Source: Symbiodinium kawagutii (taxonomy: Eukaryota; Sar; Dinophyceae; Suessiales; Symbiodiniaceae). Taken from it: a DNA stretch of 64,000 bases. This document shows positions 23,459 through 35,421 of the stretch, piece after piece; position 1 is the first letter of the stretch, and each line of letters starts with the position of its first letter. A program made the position numbers and the translations under genes. The notes beneath the pieces were generated by a model. The model was not told where the DNA came from and did not search any database. It saw only the letters and a program-made list of their open reading frames with translations. Location of the stretch: positions 116,485-180,484 of the forward strand of contig VSDK01012768.1 in the NCBI GenBank assembly GCA_009767595.1, written 5' to 3'.

Positions 23459-23749
23459 AACCATTTGTTTTCTTATGGAGATCGGGAAGGTATAGCCTGG
23501 TGGATCGGACAGGTGCAAGACGGTCTCGGTTGACCGTTGCCAAAACGTAAGTCGTCGACATCGTAAAGTTGTGAAGTTCATCTTATGTGGCAAGCGTGGT
23601 GTTTCGATGTGTTTGGTGCATCTGGAGGGGTTCTGGGATTGCTTTCCGGGATGGCAGCGAGGAATGAGGAAGAATCCGCATTTTGTGAGACAGCTGTGGT
23701 ACTTTGAGCATGGCCTGTGCTGGGAACTTGCGTACAGGTTTGTTCTTTT

Positions 23750-24000
23750 TGTTGTGATGTTTTGTGTGGTGCCGGTGATTCTGTTGCGCTGGTGATTTTC
23801 GTGTGCATGGTGCTCTTGTTGTGCTGGTGATTGTGTGGTTGTTTTGTTTGTTTGGCCGATGCTTTAATGTTCTGGTGATTGTTGTGCTGGTGATTTTGTT
23901 GTGGTGTTTTCGTTGGTTATTTGTTGTGGTTGTGGTCATTTGTTTTGTGGCGATTGTTGTGCTGGTGATTTTTCTTTGGACATTTTGCGCCTCGTTGTGG
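23750..24000. repeat. GT-rich degenerate tandem repeat
   Basis: Units close to GTGCTGGTGATTTTGTTGTG recur with variation. Its strand bias is opposite to that of the tract at 22730-23340. Confidence 0.65.
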
Positions 24001-24003
24001 CTG

Positions 24004-24231
24004 TCATTTTGTGCTGGCGATGTCGTCGCGCCGCATCCTGTCGGCACAAATGACGTCATTATAGGCTTCTATAAGCTTGGAAACCCTGCCTCGTGAGGGT
24101 GCTTGCATCACAATTCCCCTTGGCTGATCAGTGGCGCCTGAAAAACCGGATGAACTGATCTGGCGAAAGTTGGCCTGCCGACCCGGTCGAGTGGCAACAG
24201 CCGGGGATTTATGATGAGACACCAAGTGCTT
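24004..24231 (-). CDS. Terminal exon, unknown protein
   Basis: A 228-nt open block starts after a GAACCAG acceptor (phase 0) and ends in TGA. It encodes ATRPGRQANFRQISSSGFSG, then RGRVSKLIEAYNDVICADRM and RRDDIASTK. The hydrophilic, basic end looks like a true C-terminus. The upstream exon was not found. Confidence 0.5.
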   Translation of the reverse strand, partial: KHLVSHHKSPAVATRPGRQANFRQISSSGFSGATDQPRGIVMQAPSRGRVSKLIEAYNDVICADRMRRDDIASTK

Positions 24232-24259
24232 CTGGTTCAGAAGTTCGTGATGGTTCAGC

Positions 24260-25430
24260 TGATGTTTCGCGGCTGATGACTGATGATGGTTGAATTGAGC
24301 TGATTCCAAGCAAGAAAATCTTGACACCTGAGCGATATCTTCGCTGGTAGCACCGGTGGGTTTGACAACAATTGATCAGTGCTAACCTTGATGGTAAAGG
24401 ATATTTCATGTTGGTTCTCATTGATTTTTTCAAACCATGGCCATGGGTCAATATTAACCATCAATCAATTACGGGAGATAATAACCAATAATAATTACCA
24501 AAGAAAACAATGGTTAAGAATGGCATGCCCGGGGTACAGGGTTCGACCCACAGCCATATGTCAAGTATATTTAACTACATTTTACCTTACAAAAGGTGCA
24601 ACCGTAGCATCAGTGAAGCATCTTGATATCGGTATTTGTTCATCTTAAAGGATGCCTGTTGATCAATGTTCATTACGGCAGTGGTACGTCTTAAGGCTGG
24701 GCCTAGGGCTACGCCCTCAGCGCAAAGAACATGCTGGAAACCACTCGCAGCGTGGATTAACGATAAAATCGCCGTTGAGAATGTGTGTTTTCAAAAGCAA
24801 TTCACAATCTTTATGGTTGTTGGTTTGCCATTCCAAATATACCGGTGTATCGCAGTTGCACATGGGTCTCAAGTCTCATCACTAGCTATGATGAACATAT
24901 ATATATATATATATATATTCATCAAAGAAAACACATGTATGTTTATCTGTTATGGAATATTGCGTGTGGTCACATCATTTGTTTGCCATCACAAGGCAGG
25001 ATCACTGATCGCAGGTTGTGGGCTCTTTGGACTTGTGCTTAAACAACATGGCTGAGAAAGTGAGACATGGTCACTAGTAGGTCGTTAGTGATTCAAAAAC
25101 GGTTTGAGTAACAAATGTCAGTAGCGGTAAATTGTGGTTCGTAACTATGGTCAGCAAACGCTAGTGATGGTTAGCAATGTTGAATCTATCATAGTAAGCG
25201 CTTGCTAATGTTACCATAATGATCATTAAACATTGTTGATTGTCACAATCACTGGCTGCAAGTCCCTGCAGTAATGAATCACAAGTGGGTCGTAACCGGG
25301 GATAACTTGGAAATTACATAATCATGATTACCTGATTGTCCCATAAAATCGTCAGCATCAATATTGCTTCAAACACTGGCGATCACCAACATTGATTCCA
25401 ATGACCATACGGTCCCATTGTTTATCCCAT
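24260..25430. other. Ambiguous or non-coding
   Basis: At 24660-24880 both strands are open (plus: FITAVVRLKAGPRATPSAQR; minus: ILSLIHAASGFQHVLCAEGV). A TA microsatellite lies at 24897-24920. From 25060 on, only GGTAGTGA/CATTGATC-like low-complexity sequence is seen. Confidence 0.3.
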
Positions 25431-25437
25431 AGTTTTC

Positions 25438-26163
25438 CTAGGTATTAACCAACTTAGATAACGATTGGGAGCAATTGCCCCACGCATGCTGCAACCAGAG
25501 AATCATGGGAGCTTCCAGGCCCCCAACAGTCGTGAGTTCAGATGCGCTGCGCCGGTTGTAACTGGCACCCGGGTAAAAACAAATGGCACACCAGCCAGGG
25601 CGCCCGGAAGGGGGTGCCAAGCCTGGATGGAGCTAACATCAGCTAACCACCTGGTTGATTGAGAGGGGGCCAACTGATTTCCCATTAAGCCATGGTACTC
25701 TCCCAGTTTCTGACCTGATGGTTTACTAATCCTGGCTTCGCAGCCTTAGCATTAGAACACTTTGAGACCGGAAGGAAGTGGAAGGATTTCAGATACCCAG
25801 CGGCACCTGCAACATCGTATCCGCAATCCTGCAGAATTCCTGGGACGCAACTGATTCGAGGCCAAGGAAGCGCCAGCTTGGAGAGTGACCTATACAAAAT
25901 TCCACGGAAAATTGCTGTTCCATTCTATTAGGAGAGAAGATTGTGACTGGGTACCTTGAAAATTTTGAAGGATGTGCAGCAGTTGATGGATGGTTTATGG
26001 TTCTTCTTGGTGGATGCGAGGGATTGAGGGCGGCCTGACCCTTTGAATGGCTGCGAGCCATCGAAATCATCGGTGGACCCGTGGGCACCAGGAAGGCAAC
26101 TGCAACAAGGCTCTGGCGACGTGCCAACTTCATACTTTCTGTGCGGACTGAACCTCTGTACAC
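25438..26163 (-). CDS. Coding blocks of an unknown gene
   Basis: A 124-codon minus frame (26163-25789) reads SLVAVAFLVPTGPPMISMAR near its start and WRFLGLESVASQEFCRIADT near its end. A terminal-looking block (about 25560-25438) follows GTGCCAG and reads YNRRSASELTTVGGLEAPMI, then SLSKLVNT and TAG. In between, a second frame is open at 25897-25685 (GYDVAGAAGYLKSFHFLPVS), so an intron or frame change is likely. A mini-element of the 62.1-kb type lies at 25641-25735. Family unknown. Confidence 0.45.
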
Positions 26164-26199
26164 ACCTGCAGAATGATAATTATGATTTTGATTTCTTTC

Positions 26200-27650
26200 C
26201 TACAGGTAGACAATTTTTGTACGAGTAGCAAGTAGTAGCTATTGACGAAGAAACAAGGATTATATCTGAATCCTGCATCACGCTTTCACGCGGGTGAGCA
26301 TGGTTCATAAGAACCTGCATAACCTTAGCAATTGCACAGTCCATACTTGCACGGTGGACTGGCATCCAAATAGTTGCCCAACAGATATCATTTGACACAT
26401 GCATCTATACCTTCTCGTGTTTGCACCCAGCCAACCACGCCCACACACTTAAGTGTATCGAACCTTGCAAGCACATGGATCCCCCACAGAAATTGACGAG
26501 ATAGAAATCTGGACGGGGGAGTACCAAGACATGATGTCATACACGACATATACGGATCCATATGGCGTGATATACGCATCCGCCAATCAGCTGCTTATAC
26601 GCCACCAGCTATGCACGGCGCAACATCGTCCCAGGAGGTGCACCGAGACACGCTCCACGGTCTTCCTTGAAGCGTCTACACCTGGGCGACCCGGCGAGGC
26701 ACTTGGATGTGGTCCATCTGCAAGGCCCAGGGTAAAGCAACTCACCCCAATGGAATTGCACAGCTGACTTCGGGATACTTAAGGTATAAAGACGGTAACT
26801 ACCAGTTATGGCATTGGAATAGCTATGCTTCAATGGCTTGTTAAAAGTTTCTGCATTTCAGGGTTTGCGGTGTGTGTGTGTGTGTGCGTGTCTAAAAGTG
26901 GTATCATTCTAATTACATGTTTGTCTGAATGCTGACTGTTTTGATAGATTGCAACTTTCATGGGAAATTGCAACCAACATAATTCTGGCAAATCCGCAAG
27001 AATTTTGGTAGCAAGAGTTTCTGAGTATTGATGTAGTATATTTGTATAATTGACACAACAAGCGCGTTTACGCTGCTTGTTCATCATCACTCTCGACTCT
27101 ACTGGAGCAGCCGGCGCTCTTGTAACTTTTGTTCATCTCAATCAATCTAGCAATAGAATGCCAAGCAAAGCATGTGGAGATAGTGCACTGGCATGCTCAC
27201 CGATTCCAACCGACTAAATAGCAGGGGGCAAGCACCATCAAACACCCTAAAGGATCAACAATTGACCGAGATAAAATGTATTTTTTCGGGGAACATGTAA
27301 TTAACCGTGATAAAATGTCATTAACACCAAGTTAGCCAATAACTAGTATTGACCAGTGGTTTTATCATTATCAAGCGATCCTAACAATAATTAGCACCGT
27401 ATACCACCATTGTCAGCCATGATTTTGCCCGTCGCTTGACATCATCCAAACCCATCATCAACTACCAATCAACCCTCCGATCGGCCATCAATGAACCATC
27501 AAATAACCGTCATCAACAATCGATAAAGCATGAGAGAACCACTGATTTCCATCATCAGTCGACATCAATCAGTTTTTTGCACATCCAAAAAATCATAAGG
27601 CATTGACATCCACGGTTTTCATCCAGGGTTCGCGGGGACCATCGGGGACC
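26200..27650. other. Mostly non-coding
   Basis: A possible 36-nt minus microexon (CTTGCAG acceptor, MDHIQVPRRVAQ, donor GTGTAG) lies near 26680-26716, but the plus strand is also open there. A TG repeat is at 26872-26890. The remainder is AT-rich AACCATCA-type low-complexity sequence. Confidence 0.3.
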
Positions 27651-27652
27651 CA

Positions 27653-27734
27653 TCACAGCCACTGCCACACACCGCGAGCGATTTCGCAGCTCAAGTCGCC
27701 GCAACGACGCAGGGCTCGAGTCAGCTCACGGACG
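27653..27734 (-). CDS. Short coding block, unknown
   Basis: After a GAGATCAG acceptor the minus strand reads VRELTRALRRCGDLSCEIAR then GVWQWL to a TGA, in the most GC-rich spot of this area. A plus frame is also open, so strand rests on fit with neighbours. Confidence 0.4.
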
Positions 27735-28394
27735 CTGATCTCAGAGCGCGGTCGCGAGTGCGCAGGACGAGAGCAAGTGATGATGCAAAATGATGATCTT
27801 AATGATCTTTAATGTAATGCTTACTTACTTGATGCAAAAAAAGTTGATTTCTAAGCTTTTATGATGCTTCATGATGGTGAATGATCATTTTTTTTGTGAT
27901 GGCTAGCCATTTTTGCAACAGTAACCGGTGAATCGCGTCGTGACATGTTAATGCTCAATGTGATGTACCGTGGTGCACCTTAATGTCGACAAATAAGCAT
28001 GTGTATGCTCGACAGGGGCAACGTACGTAAGTACATAATTGTGTACTTGCACAAACACAGCCGAATCTGTCACCGAATTGAAGGTGCGACCACCTTGGTT
28101 CAACAAATGCTTTCGAACAAAAAAAATACAGAAACTATCAGAAATCAAATCTCCTCGCTTTGGTCCCAAAATGGGACTCAAAATGATGTACATCGCTGCC
28201 ATTTGCGGCTTCCCTGTCTGCATTCCAAACAATTTAACGTTCATGACGGGTAACTGATTTTTTGTCCCTATCGAATCCATAGGTTGATCAACTTCAGAAA
28301 TGTCTGGCTAAATCAGTTTGAAGTTTGATAGTGGATGTTACTCCAACTGGTGGTGAACCAGTACAAATCTGGTTTAAAAATGGCAACAAATTCT

Positions 28395-28512
28395 TCAATC
28401 ATGAGTGGCTGAGTTGGCAATCTGAGGAATCCATCTGCTGAAGGATGGGTCCGCTGGCGACATCGCCCCTGCGACATCGCCCAGGCCGTAGGTGGCTACT
28501 TCAGCCTGCTGG
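28395..28512 (-). CDS. Terminal-type exon, unknown
   Basis: After a CACTCAG acceptor the minus strand reads QAEVATYGLGDVAGAMSPAD, then PSFSRWIPQIANSATHD and a TGA. Protein-like composition over 38 codons. No family recognised. Confidence 0.5.
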
Positions 28513-29099
28513 CTGAGTGATGATCACCGTAGCATGCCTAATGCTAACTTCTGTATGTTGATATACCTAATGGTAACAACAAATGTTTAATATTTACTAT
28601 TATATCCATTATGCTTGTTGGCCGTGGTTGAGTCATGTGATTGTTCTAATGCTTGTTTATGTCCATGGTTTCCGACGGTGGCAACGAACACTGGGCCATG
28701 ACTCACTGGGTCTTCGCTCCAGTCCATCGCGGTCGTTGTCGATTTCACCTCCAGGATGGCTCGTTGCGCAACGGAAGTGCAATGTTGTATTCCCAGTGGC
28801 TAAGCTGGTTACTACTTGAACTATCGTGGTTAGTGGGAACTATCGTTGGTTTACAGCTGTTTAAGTCGTGTGCCCAACTACTAGGGCCATCATGCCTACA
28901 ATTGGAATAATTAAGTATAATTGCTAGTTCTGGTAGAGAGATGTAATAACGGCTGAAGAGTCATTTGTTCGTCCGCTTAAAACTGCGGGGGCACCACTCC
29001 GCAAAAAAAGGAACAAAACCACCAACATGACCAGGGGGTGAAATGAATTGCCATGAGTTACAGAGCTCTAATGACAACGTTAAACAAACTAGTGGCTAC

Positions 29100-29245
29100 C
29101 CATTGAAGTAGGGCTATGTGCAAACTGTTCCGGAGCGCACCTTCCATATATACCGGACCCTCTATCAACCCAAGGCTAGACACTCTGGTGTTGACCATGT
29201 CAAGGGGATCAAAAATGTTTCCTTCGGATGTGATTTCGCACCCCG
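29100..29245 (-). CDS. Internal exon, unknown
   Basis: A 146-nt exon lies between ATGCGCAG and a GTAGCC donor. It encodes GCEITSEGNIFDPLDMVNTR, then VSSLGLIEGPVYMEGALRNS and LHIALLQW. Phase is 2 nt in, 0 out. One of the cleaner exons of the left half. Confidence 0.6.
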
Positions 29246-29871
29246 CTGCGCATGTCAGGTGACGTGGGCGAAAACCCCTCAACAAAAGGTGTCACAACCT
29301 AGGATGCTGCTTGGAACTCACGTGGAGCTAATGCTTATGGGTTGGATGCGTTAGATGCCCTGAAAATGGTGTTGGTTGTTGTCCTGGTTTAGCTTCATCC
29401 TCTCATCAGGGTGACCCCGAAGTGAAGCCGTACACTCAGAGGTGAAAAAACCCATGACCCTAGACCTTAGACCCTGATATGATAACCTTGTTCCCTATAA
29501 GGGCAGTTGGAAGTGCAACCAAAGCCAGAGCTGACACCATGTTGTCCTGATCTATTTTGAACATCAACAGGTTAAACCGTTGACATAAGCAGCTTGTGAT
29601 TGACCAACTCTAGTATTAGGGTGGTCGCTTCCAATAAAGCGCCAATATCACTAGTGGTAGCGTGGCTTCTCCGTTGATCACAACCAGGCTGTTTCTTAAA
29701 TGGTGCACATCCAAATCATCCTAAACTAAAATATGTTTGATCACGATATGGCTGTTTTAGTGATGCTTAATAATAGATGGGGATGATCATTGTGTAGCAT
29801 AGCGACGCTAAAATGGAATGCCATGCTTAACTATCTTAACTGGTAATAATCGCATGTGTAGGGGATGACAC

Positions 29872-30030
29872 TTATGTCCGACCACAGTTCCCATCGTAAA
29901 ATGCATGGTATAAAATCAGGCTCAGACTGTTCAGCGGCGTTCCCATACCAGAATGCCATCGAGCCACGTGGCTTTACCAATATGAAATGTATGGGTTTGT
30001 CCAAGAGAAACTGGTGGTTTCCCTATGCAG
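29872..30030 (-). CDS. Two short exons with a 51-bp intron
   Basis: Exon 30030-29978 follows CCGTCAG and reads LHRETTSFSWTNPYISY, ending TATTG before GTAAAG (phase 2). Exon 29926-29872 follows GAACAG and reads LSLILYHAFYDGNCGRT to TAA. The phases agree, giving a very short intron (29927-29977). It may be the 3' end of a gene. Confidence 0.45.
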
Positions 30031-30210
30031 CTGACGGACCGGTGCAACGCTGAGACTCGCTGAACGCTGCGCCGTTGGTGGTTTCCCTTTTCCCCCTACT
30101 AGTTATGGCAATGATTGGTTAGTTAAGGGGTACCACTATGTATGATCATGCATGGATAAACTCATAAATCCAAGATAGCGTCCCCTAGGTGTCCGCACGG
30201 AAGGCTTTCC

Positions 30211-31344
30211 TCAAGGTCTGCTCTGGAACAGGTTGACCATGACTGTGACCTCGTGGTTCCGAGTGTCCCGCATCTCGCTGGTTGGAGAGTAGCAAAATCC
30301 CATGTAGATACCCAATTCACCAACCATCACCAAAGGATAAGCATCCACTGGCACCAAGGCGGTTCCTTCGTGAAACATCGAAGCTGCTCGGGGTTCCAAT
30401 ATCTTTTTCATGGGTGAGAAACAGCTGGCATTCCTTACATTTCTAAGAGCTGAGTAGCCACGAAACTGGTTTAGTGCAGCAATGCAGCGAAACCTCAACT
30501 GGTCTATTACGGCTTAACCTTATACTTTTGCAGAAACGCCACGATAATGAGCCCCGCGTCAAGTGCTTTACCATTGACCGCTTACATCTGACTACCATAG
30601 TTGTACCATACTTGCACCACTTCATCAACCATTGACTTTTCTTGATCGTAAAACCATCACAAGGCTTTTCAACAAGCGTTTTTTCATCATAAAACCAGCA
30701 ACCAGCGTGAACGATTTATTGTTGATCAAGTAACCATATCACACCGAATCTTCAACATCTTGAGGCGCTATGAGTAACCACCATTAATCATCATTACTAC
30801 CATTTGACTAGAACACTCCTGGTAGGTCCTTACCTTTCCCTTTCCAAGGATGGATGGCTCGCCCCTCGGCCGAAGTGCTCAAGCCGCGCTTGAAACCATC
30901 GGTGCTGCCCAACACAGCGTGACCTGAAGTGCTGCAGCTGGTGCCATAGGACACTTTTGGGGGTAGAAATTTGCCTCTTCGATCCTCTTTACACTGGTTG
31001 GTGGTTTCAACCCCTATGAAAAATTATGCTTGTCAACCTACTTACTATTTTTGCATAGCTACTAGGGAGAAAAACACATATTTTGAAACCACCGGCCAGC
31101 ATATCCATCGACACTGGCAGCTAGGGCTTCCAGTACTGTACTTTCATTTAGGAATCATTATGCAGTAAATGTGGCAATGTAATGAAATGTAAGTATATAT
31201 GGTTACTACACTCCAATATATGCTGTAAAAAAATAATAATGGGCATATGTTGGAGTTGCTGTGGTTAGCCCCAAGTATCGAGAGCTGGTGCCCCGAGCTG
31301 CTGGACACGATCTCAACGACCAAGCCCGTGATCCAGCCCACCAT
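30211..31344 (-). CDS. Gene with possible start codon, unknown protein
   Basis: A first exon is proposed from ATG at 31344 to 31270 (MVGWITGLVVEIVSSSSGHQ), since no acceptor lies near and the end could be a GC donor. A block at 31140-31103 is open in two frames. Exon 30993-30834 reads CKEDRRGKFLPPKVSYGTSC, then HAVLGSTDGFKRGLSTSAEG, with a GTAAGG donor, phase 1. Exon 30449-30211 starts with two bases in matching phase and reads LRNVRNASCFSPMKKILEPR, then PLVMVGELGIYMGFCYSPTS and MVNLFQSRP to TGA. The intron 31099-30994 is exactly a family-2 hairpin element. No domain recognised. Confidence 0.55.
30811..30850. mobile_element. Partial family-1 element at an exon donor
   Basis: GAACACTCCTGGTAGGTCCTTACC matches the left part of the copies at 13.3 and 38.8 kb; only this end is left. 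The GTAAGG donor of the exon at 30993-30834 lies inside it. Confidence 0.45.
30994..31099. mobile_element. Hairpin mini-element (family 2)
   Basis: It begins CTGGTTGGTGGTTTCAACCC and ends TTTTGAAACCACCGGCCAG, a good inverted repeat over about 19 bases, 106 bp long. Its two ends coincide with the edges of coding sequence on the minus strand. Confidence 0.7.
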
Positions 31345-31349
31345 GATGC

Positions 31350-32690
31350 AGTACGTATGAATATATAGATTGTATGATTAATCTACTATAGTATGATCAT
31401 TCAATTAATCTAATCGATTGTTGTTTGCCACAATCTGAACTATTGAGAATGAAATAGAATCTTCTGTAAAAGAATCATGGATCATCAATCAAGTATACCC
31501 AGTGGGTTGCCAAAACCATGAGAGACACTATGGTCGGGCTATTAATGAAACCCCCCAATCAGCAGTTGGAACCATTATCATTAGCCATTATTGACCATTG
31601 TTTTCAATCACCGACCATCAACGATAAACCACTAATTAGCAACCATCATGAGGTTGGTTCTTCACCAACCATGTGTCAGTCAGTATGAATCCATTCAACT
31701 CATAAAACCATTAATGATTAGGTCTATTGTAATACATAATCACTATACCTATACCATACTATTAACTCTGGTGTGCGAATTCATTGACGCTCATTCACAA
31801 TGATTTTCACATATTTTCACAATGGCTACCATGTCGAGTTTACGGGTAGTTGCCCCTTCCATACAACTGTTATAACCTGAATGGCTAATGGCTAATCATT
31901 AGAATCACCACTCGTTATGGACACCATATCAACTTCCAAGTGGTTGATGCACGATCCATATTAACAAATCAGATCGAGCATTACTTTGTGATTTAGGACC
32001 TGAGATAAGATGGTTTATTAACGGCTCGTGCCTACCAATTGACAGCTTGCTAGATTTGCTAGTTTACAACGCTCATGGAACGACACGGCGGACCAAGTCT
32101 GAGTTCACTACGCATGTTGGTGTTCCGCATCCCCTGGGCGCACTGTTCTGCGGGGGCAAGGTCAGCCCTGGCAAATGGGGATATATAATATATGAAGTGA
32201 ATTTCATGGCTTATGACGCTTAATTTGATGATGGCTCACTGCGGAAGAATGCTGGTTTATTGCTGGTTCATTGATGGTTCGCTAGTGGTGAGTTCATGGT
32301 TGATTAACGATGGCAAAAGTATCCCTAGAAATCAGCTTGATAGTTTACCAAGTTGCTGCAATGCCACCCACCAATGGAAACGTAATGGTCTCAAGCCTTG
32401 GTCAAGTCATTTTAACAGAACATGACTTCTGCCTTGTTGTCAGCTGAGCATGAAGCACAGGTTTATCATGTTTGTTTTAAAAATGAACAAATAAATAAAC
32501 AAATATATATATATATATATATTGGATATTTTGTGTGTGTGTTTATCATATTTACTAGCTTACCATAGTAAATCATGCATGAGGGAACACATTGACTGTA
32601 AATATGAATATTGGCCACTAAGTGGATCCATGATAAGTTCATTCAAACAGAACTAACAACTGAGGGAATCTCAGGCAGCTCAGCTGTCTT
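31350..32690. other. Non-coding
   Basis: AT-rich sequence with TAACCATTA/ATTGACC words. A TA microsatellite lies at 32504-32522. I see no exon. Confidence 0.5.
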
Positions 32691-32699
32691 TCTTTGTTC

Positions 32700-33840
32700 A
32701 CACAGGCGGGAGAGTGGCATTGTAACTTAACAAGTCCCATATCATCCAGATCACCGCTATGACCGGTGGGCACCGAAAGGCACGCGCCTTGATTCGTATG
32801 GATGGCACGAGACACTTAAGCATACAAACCCAAGACAGAAACAAACGGTTCTTTACAGACTCCACCGACACTCTTCTCATCGGTAGCGTTATGGGACCAA
32901 CAAGTTGGCGGCACGATTCGAAGGGGACACCATCAGTGGGGCCTTGAAATCGTCACTTCTTCCTTCATGGGGCATGTGATTTTCCACAGCAATTGTGCAG
33001 TGGTTTCCTGTACAAAAAGGACTATGACTTCTCCCTTCATGCCCAAAAAAAACAAATTTCGCTTTGCCGAATGTCTGGTCCCCTCTCGCTGGCTTGGAAA
33101 TCAAACAAAACATCAACCATCCGTTGTCCTTCTACGGAAGAACGGCCCCTTGAGGGTGATGATTGCTGCTGGCCATTTGTCTTGGGTTTGTCTCCTTCAC
33201 TTTGGAAGACGCCCACTTTCAAAAGACTGGCGCATGCGCATGTCTGTCACAGCCAGCATCAGCTAGCGTCCACAAAGCTTCCTACAGAAGCGCCGCCACC
33301 TTCAAACCCAGCATGTTTACATCGGGAATGCCACATAACATCACTGTAAGCGTAGCTTGAATGCCACTTGGTGGGATGAGCTATGAAGTATCGGACCCAA
33401 AAGTCGTATTTCATCTTCACCAAAATGCACGAATGAACGTACGAATCCAGCTTGCTATGTAACTTCATACATTTCGAGCATTGTTGGACAACAATATAAA
33501 ACAATATAATTAAGCAAAATATAGCCCATATCATATAACTTTTCGACGATAAACAGTGCGATAATATCAACGGACAATCGCATACAACCGCTAGCAGCCT
33601 TGAAGTGAACAATCGCCTACGTTTTCTTGTTGCAAAGCATCCCTTTGGGTTTGTCCATAGAGATGGTACGCGATGGTGCACCCTCCAAGTACATGCTTGC
33701 CCTATCAAGAAACATGGCTACAACATCGGGACTTCCAGGGGCAGCCTCCTCTTGCAGAAAACAAATGGCTTCAACAACTCACAAATGATTTGTCTGACAG
33801 TTTCCCAATTGTCTCTGGATTCTCAAGCCTGGCGTTCTAC
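32700..33840 (-). CDS. Coding region with conflicting frames, unknown or pseudogene
   Basis: Protein-like minus blocks follow each other. 33829-33780 reads NPETIGKLSDKSF. 33776-33621 reads VEAICFLQEEAAPGSPDVVA, then MFLDRASMYLEGAPSRTISM and a GTAGGC donor. 33460-33353 reads AGFVRSFVHFGEDEIRLLGP. Near 33290 is EALWTLADAGCDRHAHAPVF, near 33190 WPAAIITLKGPFFRRRTTDG, and near 33100-32890 PARGDQTFGKAKFVFFGHEG. The first two blocks abut with a frame change and no room for an intron. Several later blocks do not join in phase. Either introns were misplaced or this is a decaying copy. No family recognised. Confidence 0.4.
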
Positions 33841-34098
33841 TGTAGATGATCAAAGGAGGGTGATGATTAAAAAAAATGCAGTCCCTTTCAAGAAACTTGC
33901 AATTGCAAACAGTCAAGAACTCACCACCAAGGTTGAATCATTCGCCAATGTAGAACGTCCACGACGATCAGCGTGGCTCATTGCCATCCTTCCATGAAAA
34001 ATACTTGTTCATACCTGTGAATAATTAATAAAACACGTATAAAAAACTAATTGGCCAGGTTGAACATCATGGTTTAGCATGGTTTGGCTGTGGTTTAC

Positions 34099-34321
34099 AG
34101 CTATTGGTTTGGCCACAACCATGGGTGTGTCATCTGCTGAGTCTGCGATGGTCACATGGACAACGCGCAAGCGCGTCGGTGGCGACGAAGGCAGCTGGGC
34201 TGTGGCGACGCTGGTCGAATGGTGAGCCGTGATACCATGGCCACGGCAGCCACGGTTCGAATCGATGGACCATGGCGTGGTAAACACATGGATCTTCTGG
34301 CCAAACTCGGCCCCAAACTGC
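34099..34321 (-). CDS. Internal exon, unknown
   Basis: A 223-nt exon follows ATTACACAG and ends at AATAGCT before GTAAAC. It encodes QFGAEFGQKIHVFTTPWSID, then GCRGHGITAHHSTSVATAQL and LRVVHVTIADSADDTPMVVA. Strong third-position C use sets it apart from its AT-rich neighbours. It is probably the upstream part of the gene at 32700-33840. Confidence 0.65.
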
Positions 34322-34699
34322 CTGTGTAATATTGAAACAGTGTAGGGGTAGGAATGGTTTTCGTATTCATGCCTCATAGGTTCTTGGTCTGTTGCGAGGC
34401 ATGCCGTTGCCAGTCTGACCTTTCAGAAACTGCAAACTTAGATGCACATGGAATGCAACATGTCATGGTGTCTCTCCCTTTCTGCGCAACTACTTCGTCC
34501 ATCTCATGTAAATTTTTGATTCGTGTCACAAAAAGGACACAGACAATGACATTTGTTCACTGATATTGTTCTAGGAGTTGGTCAGGGACAATCGATGAAC
34601 CAATGAGAATGTCCGCAACACAATTCAATCACAAATTGATGTGTTATATCAGGAACCGATTTTTTGAACTTTCAATGTGGGGGGTCAGATTTGATAGTT

Positions 34700-35240
34700 T
34701 TTTTTAAATTTGGGCTTCAATCTCAATCTTTCTCAATTTTTCTCACTTTGTCTCATCATGTCTCAAAATGGTTGGGCTGAGAAACTTTGAGAAAATTAAC
34801 ATTGAAAGTAAAGGGATAATACTATAAGTAAAAGGGAAAGTAACCCAAAACAGGAATCACCAGGGAGCTCCATTTTTCTCAATCTTTCTCAGGGGTCAAG
34901 TACTAAAATCAATCTTAGAAATGAACAAAATGATGAAAAAACCTCAGCCCAATTTATCTCAATTTATCTCAATCTTTCTCAATCTTACCCAAAATGATTC
35001 AAATTCCTCAGCTCAATTTATCTCAATCTTTCTCAATGTTTCTCAATCTTTCCCAATCTTGCTCAGAGATGGCCCCAGTGAGAAAGAGTGGGAAAATCAG
35101 CCATGTCTCAAAATGATCAAGTGCCTGTCCTGTTTCTGCTTTGTTGTTCTCAATCTTTCTCAATGATTCTCAATGTTGTCTCAATTCATCTCAATCATTC
35201 TCAATGTTATCTTAATTCATCTCAATTTATCTCAGGCTTT
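34700..35240. repeat. TCTCAAT-based degenerate repeat
   Basis: TCTCAAT, TTTCTCAATC and ATCTCAATTTATCTCAAT words recur dozens of times, with unrelated insertions between. The strand bias is constant across 540 bp. Confidence 0.8.
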
Positions 35241-35421
35241 TAAATTGATTTAGTAAGGCCAAAAAATAATAAAACACCCAAAACCTATCAAATCTAAACC
35301 CCCACATTCTAAACCCCTTTTCGGTTTTGCTGATTGTAGCTGCTGTTCTCCATTATCACGGGTTGCTACCACACACTAGCTGCCTGTTGCCGTACTGTTG
35401 GCCATTCTCAATACATGATCA

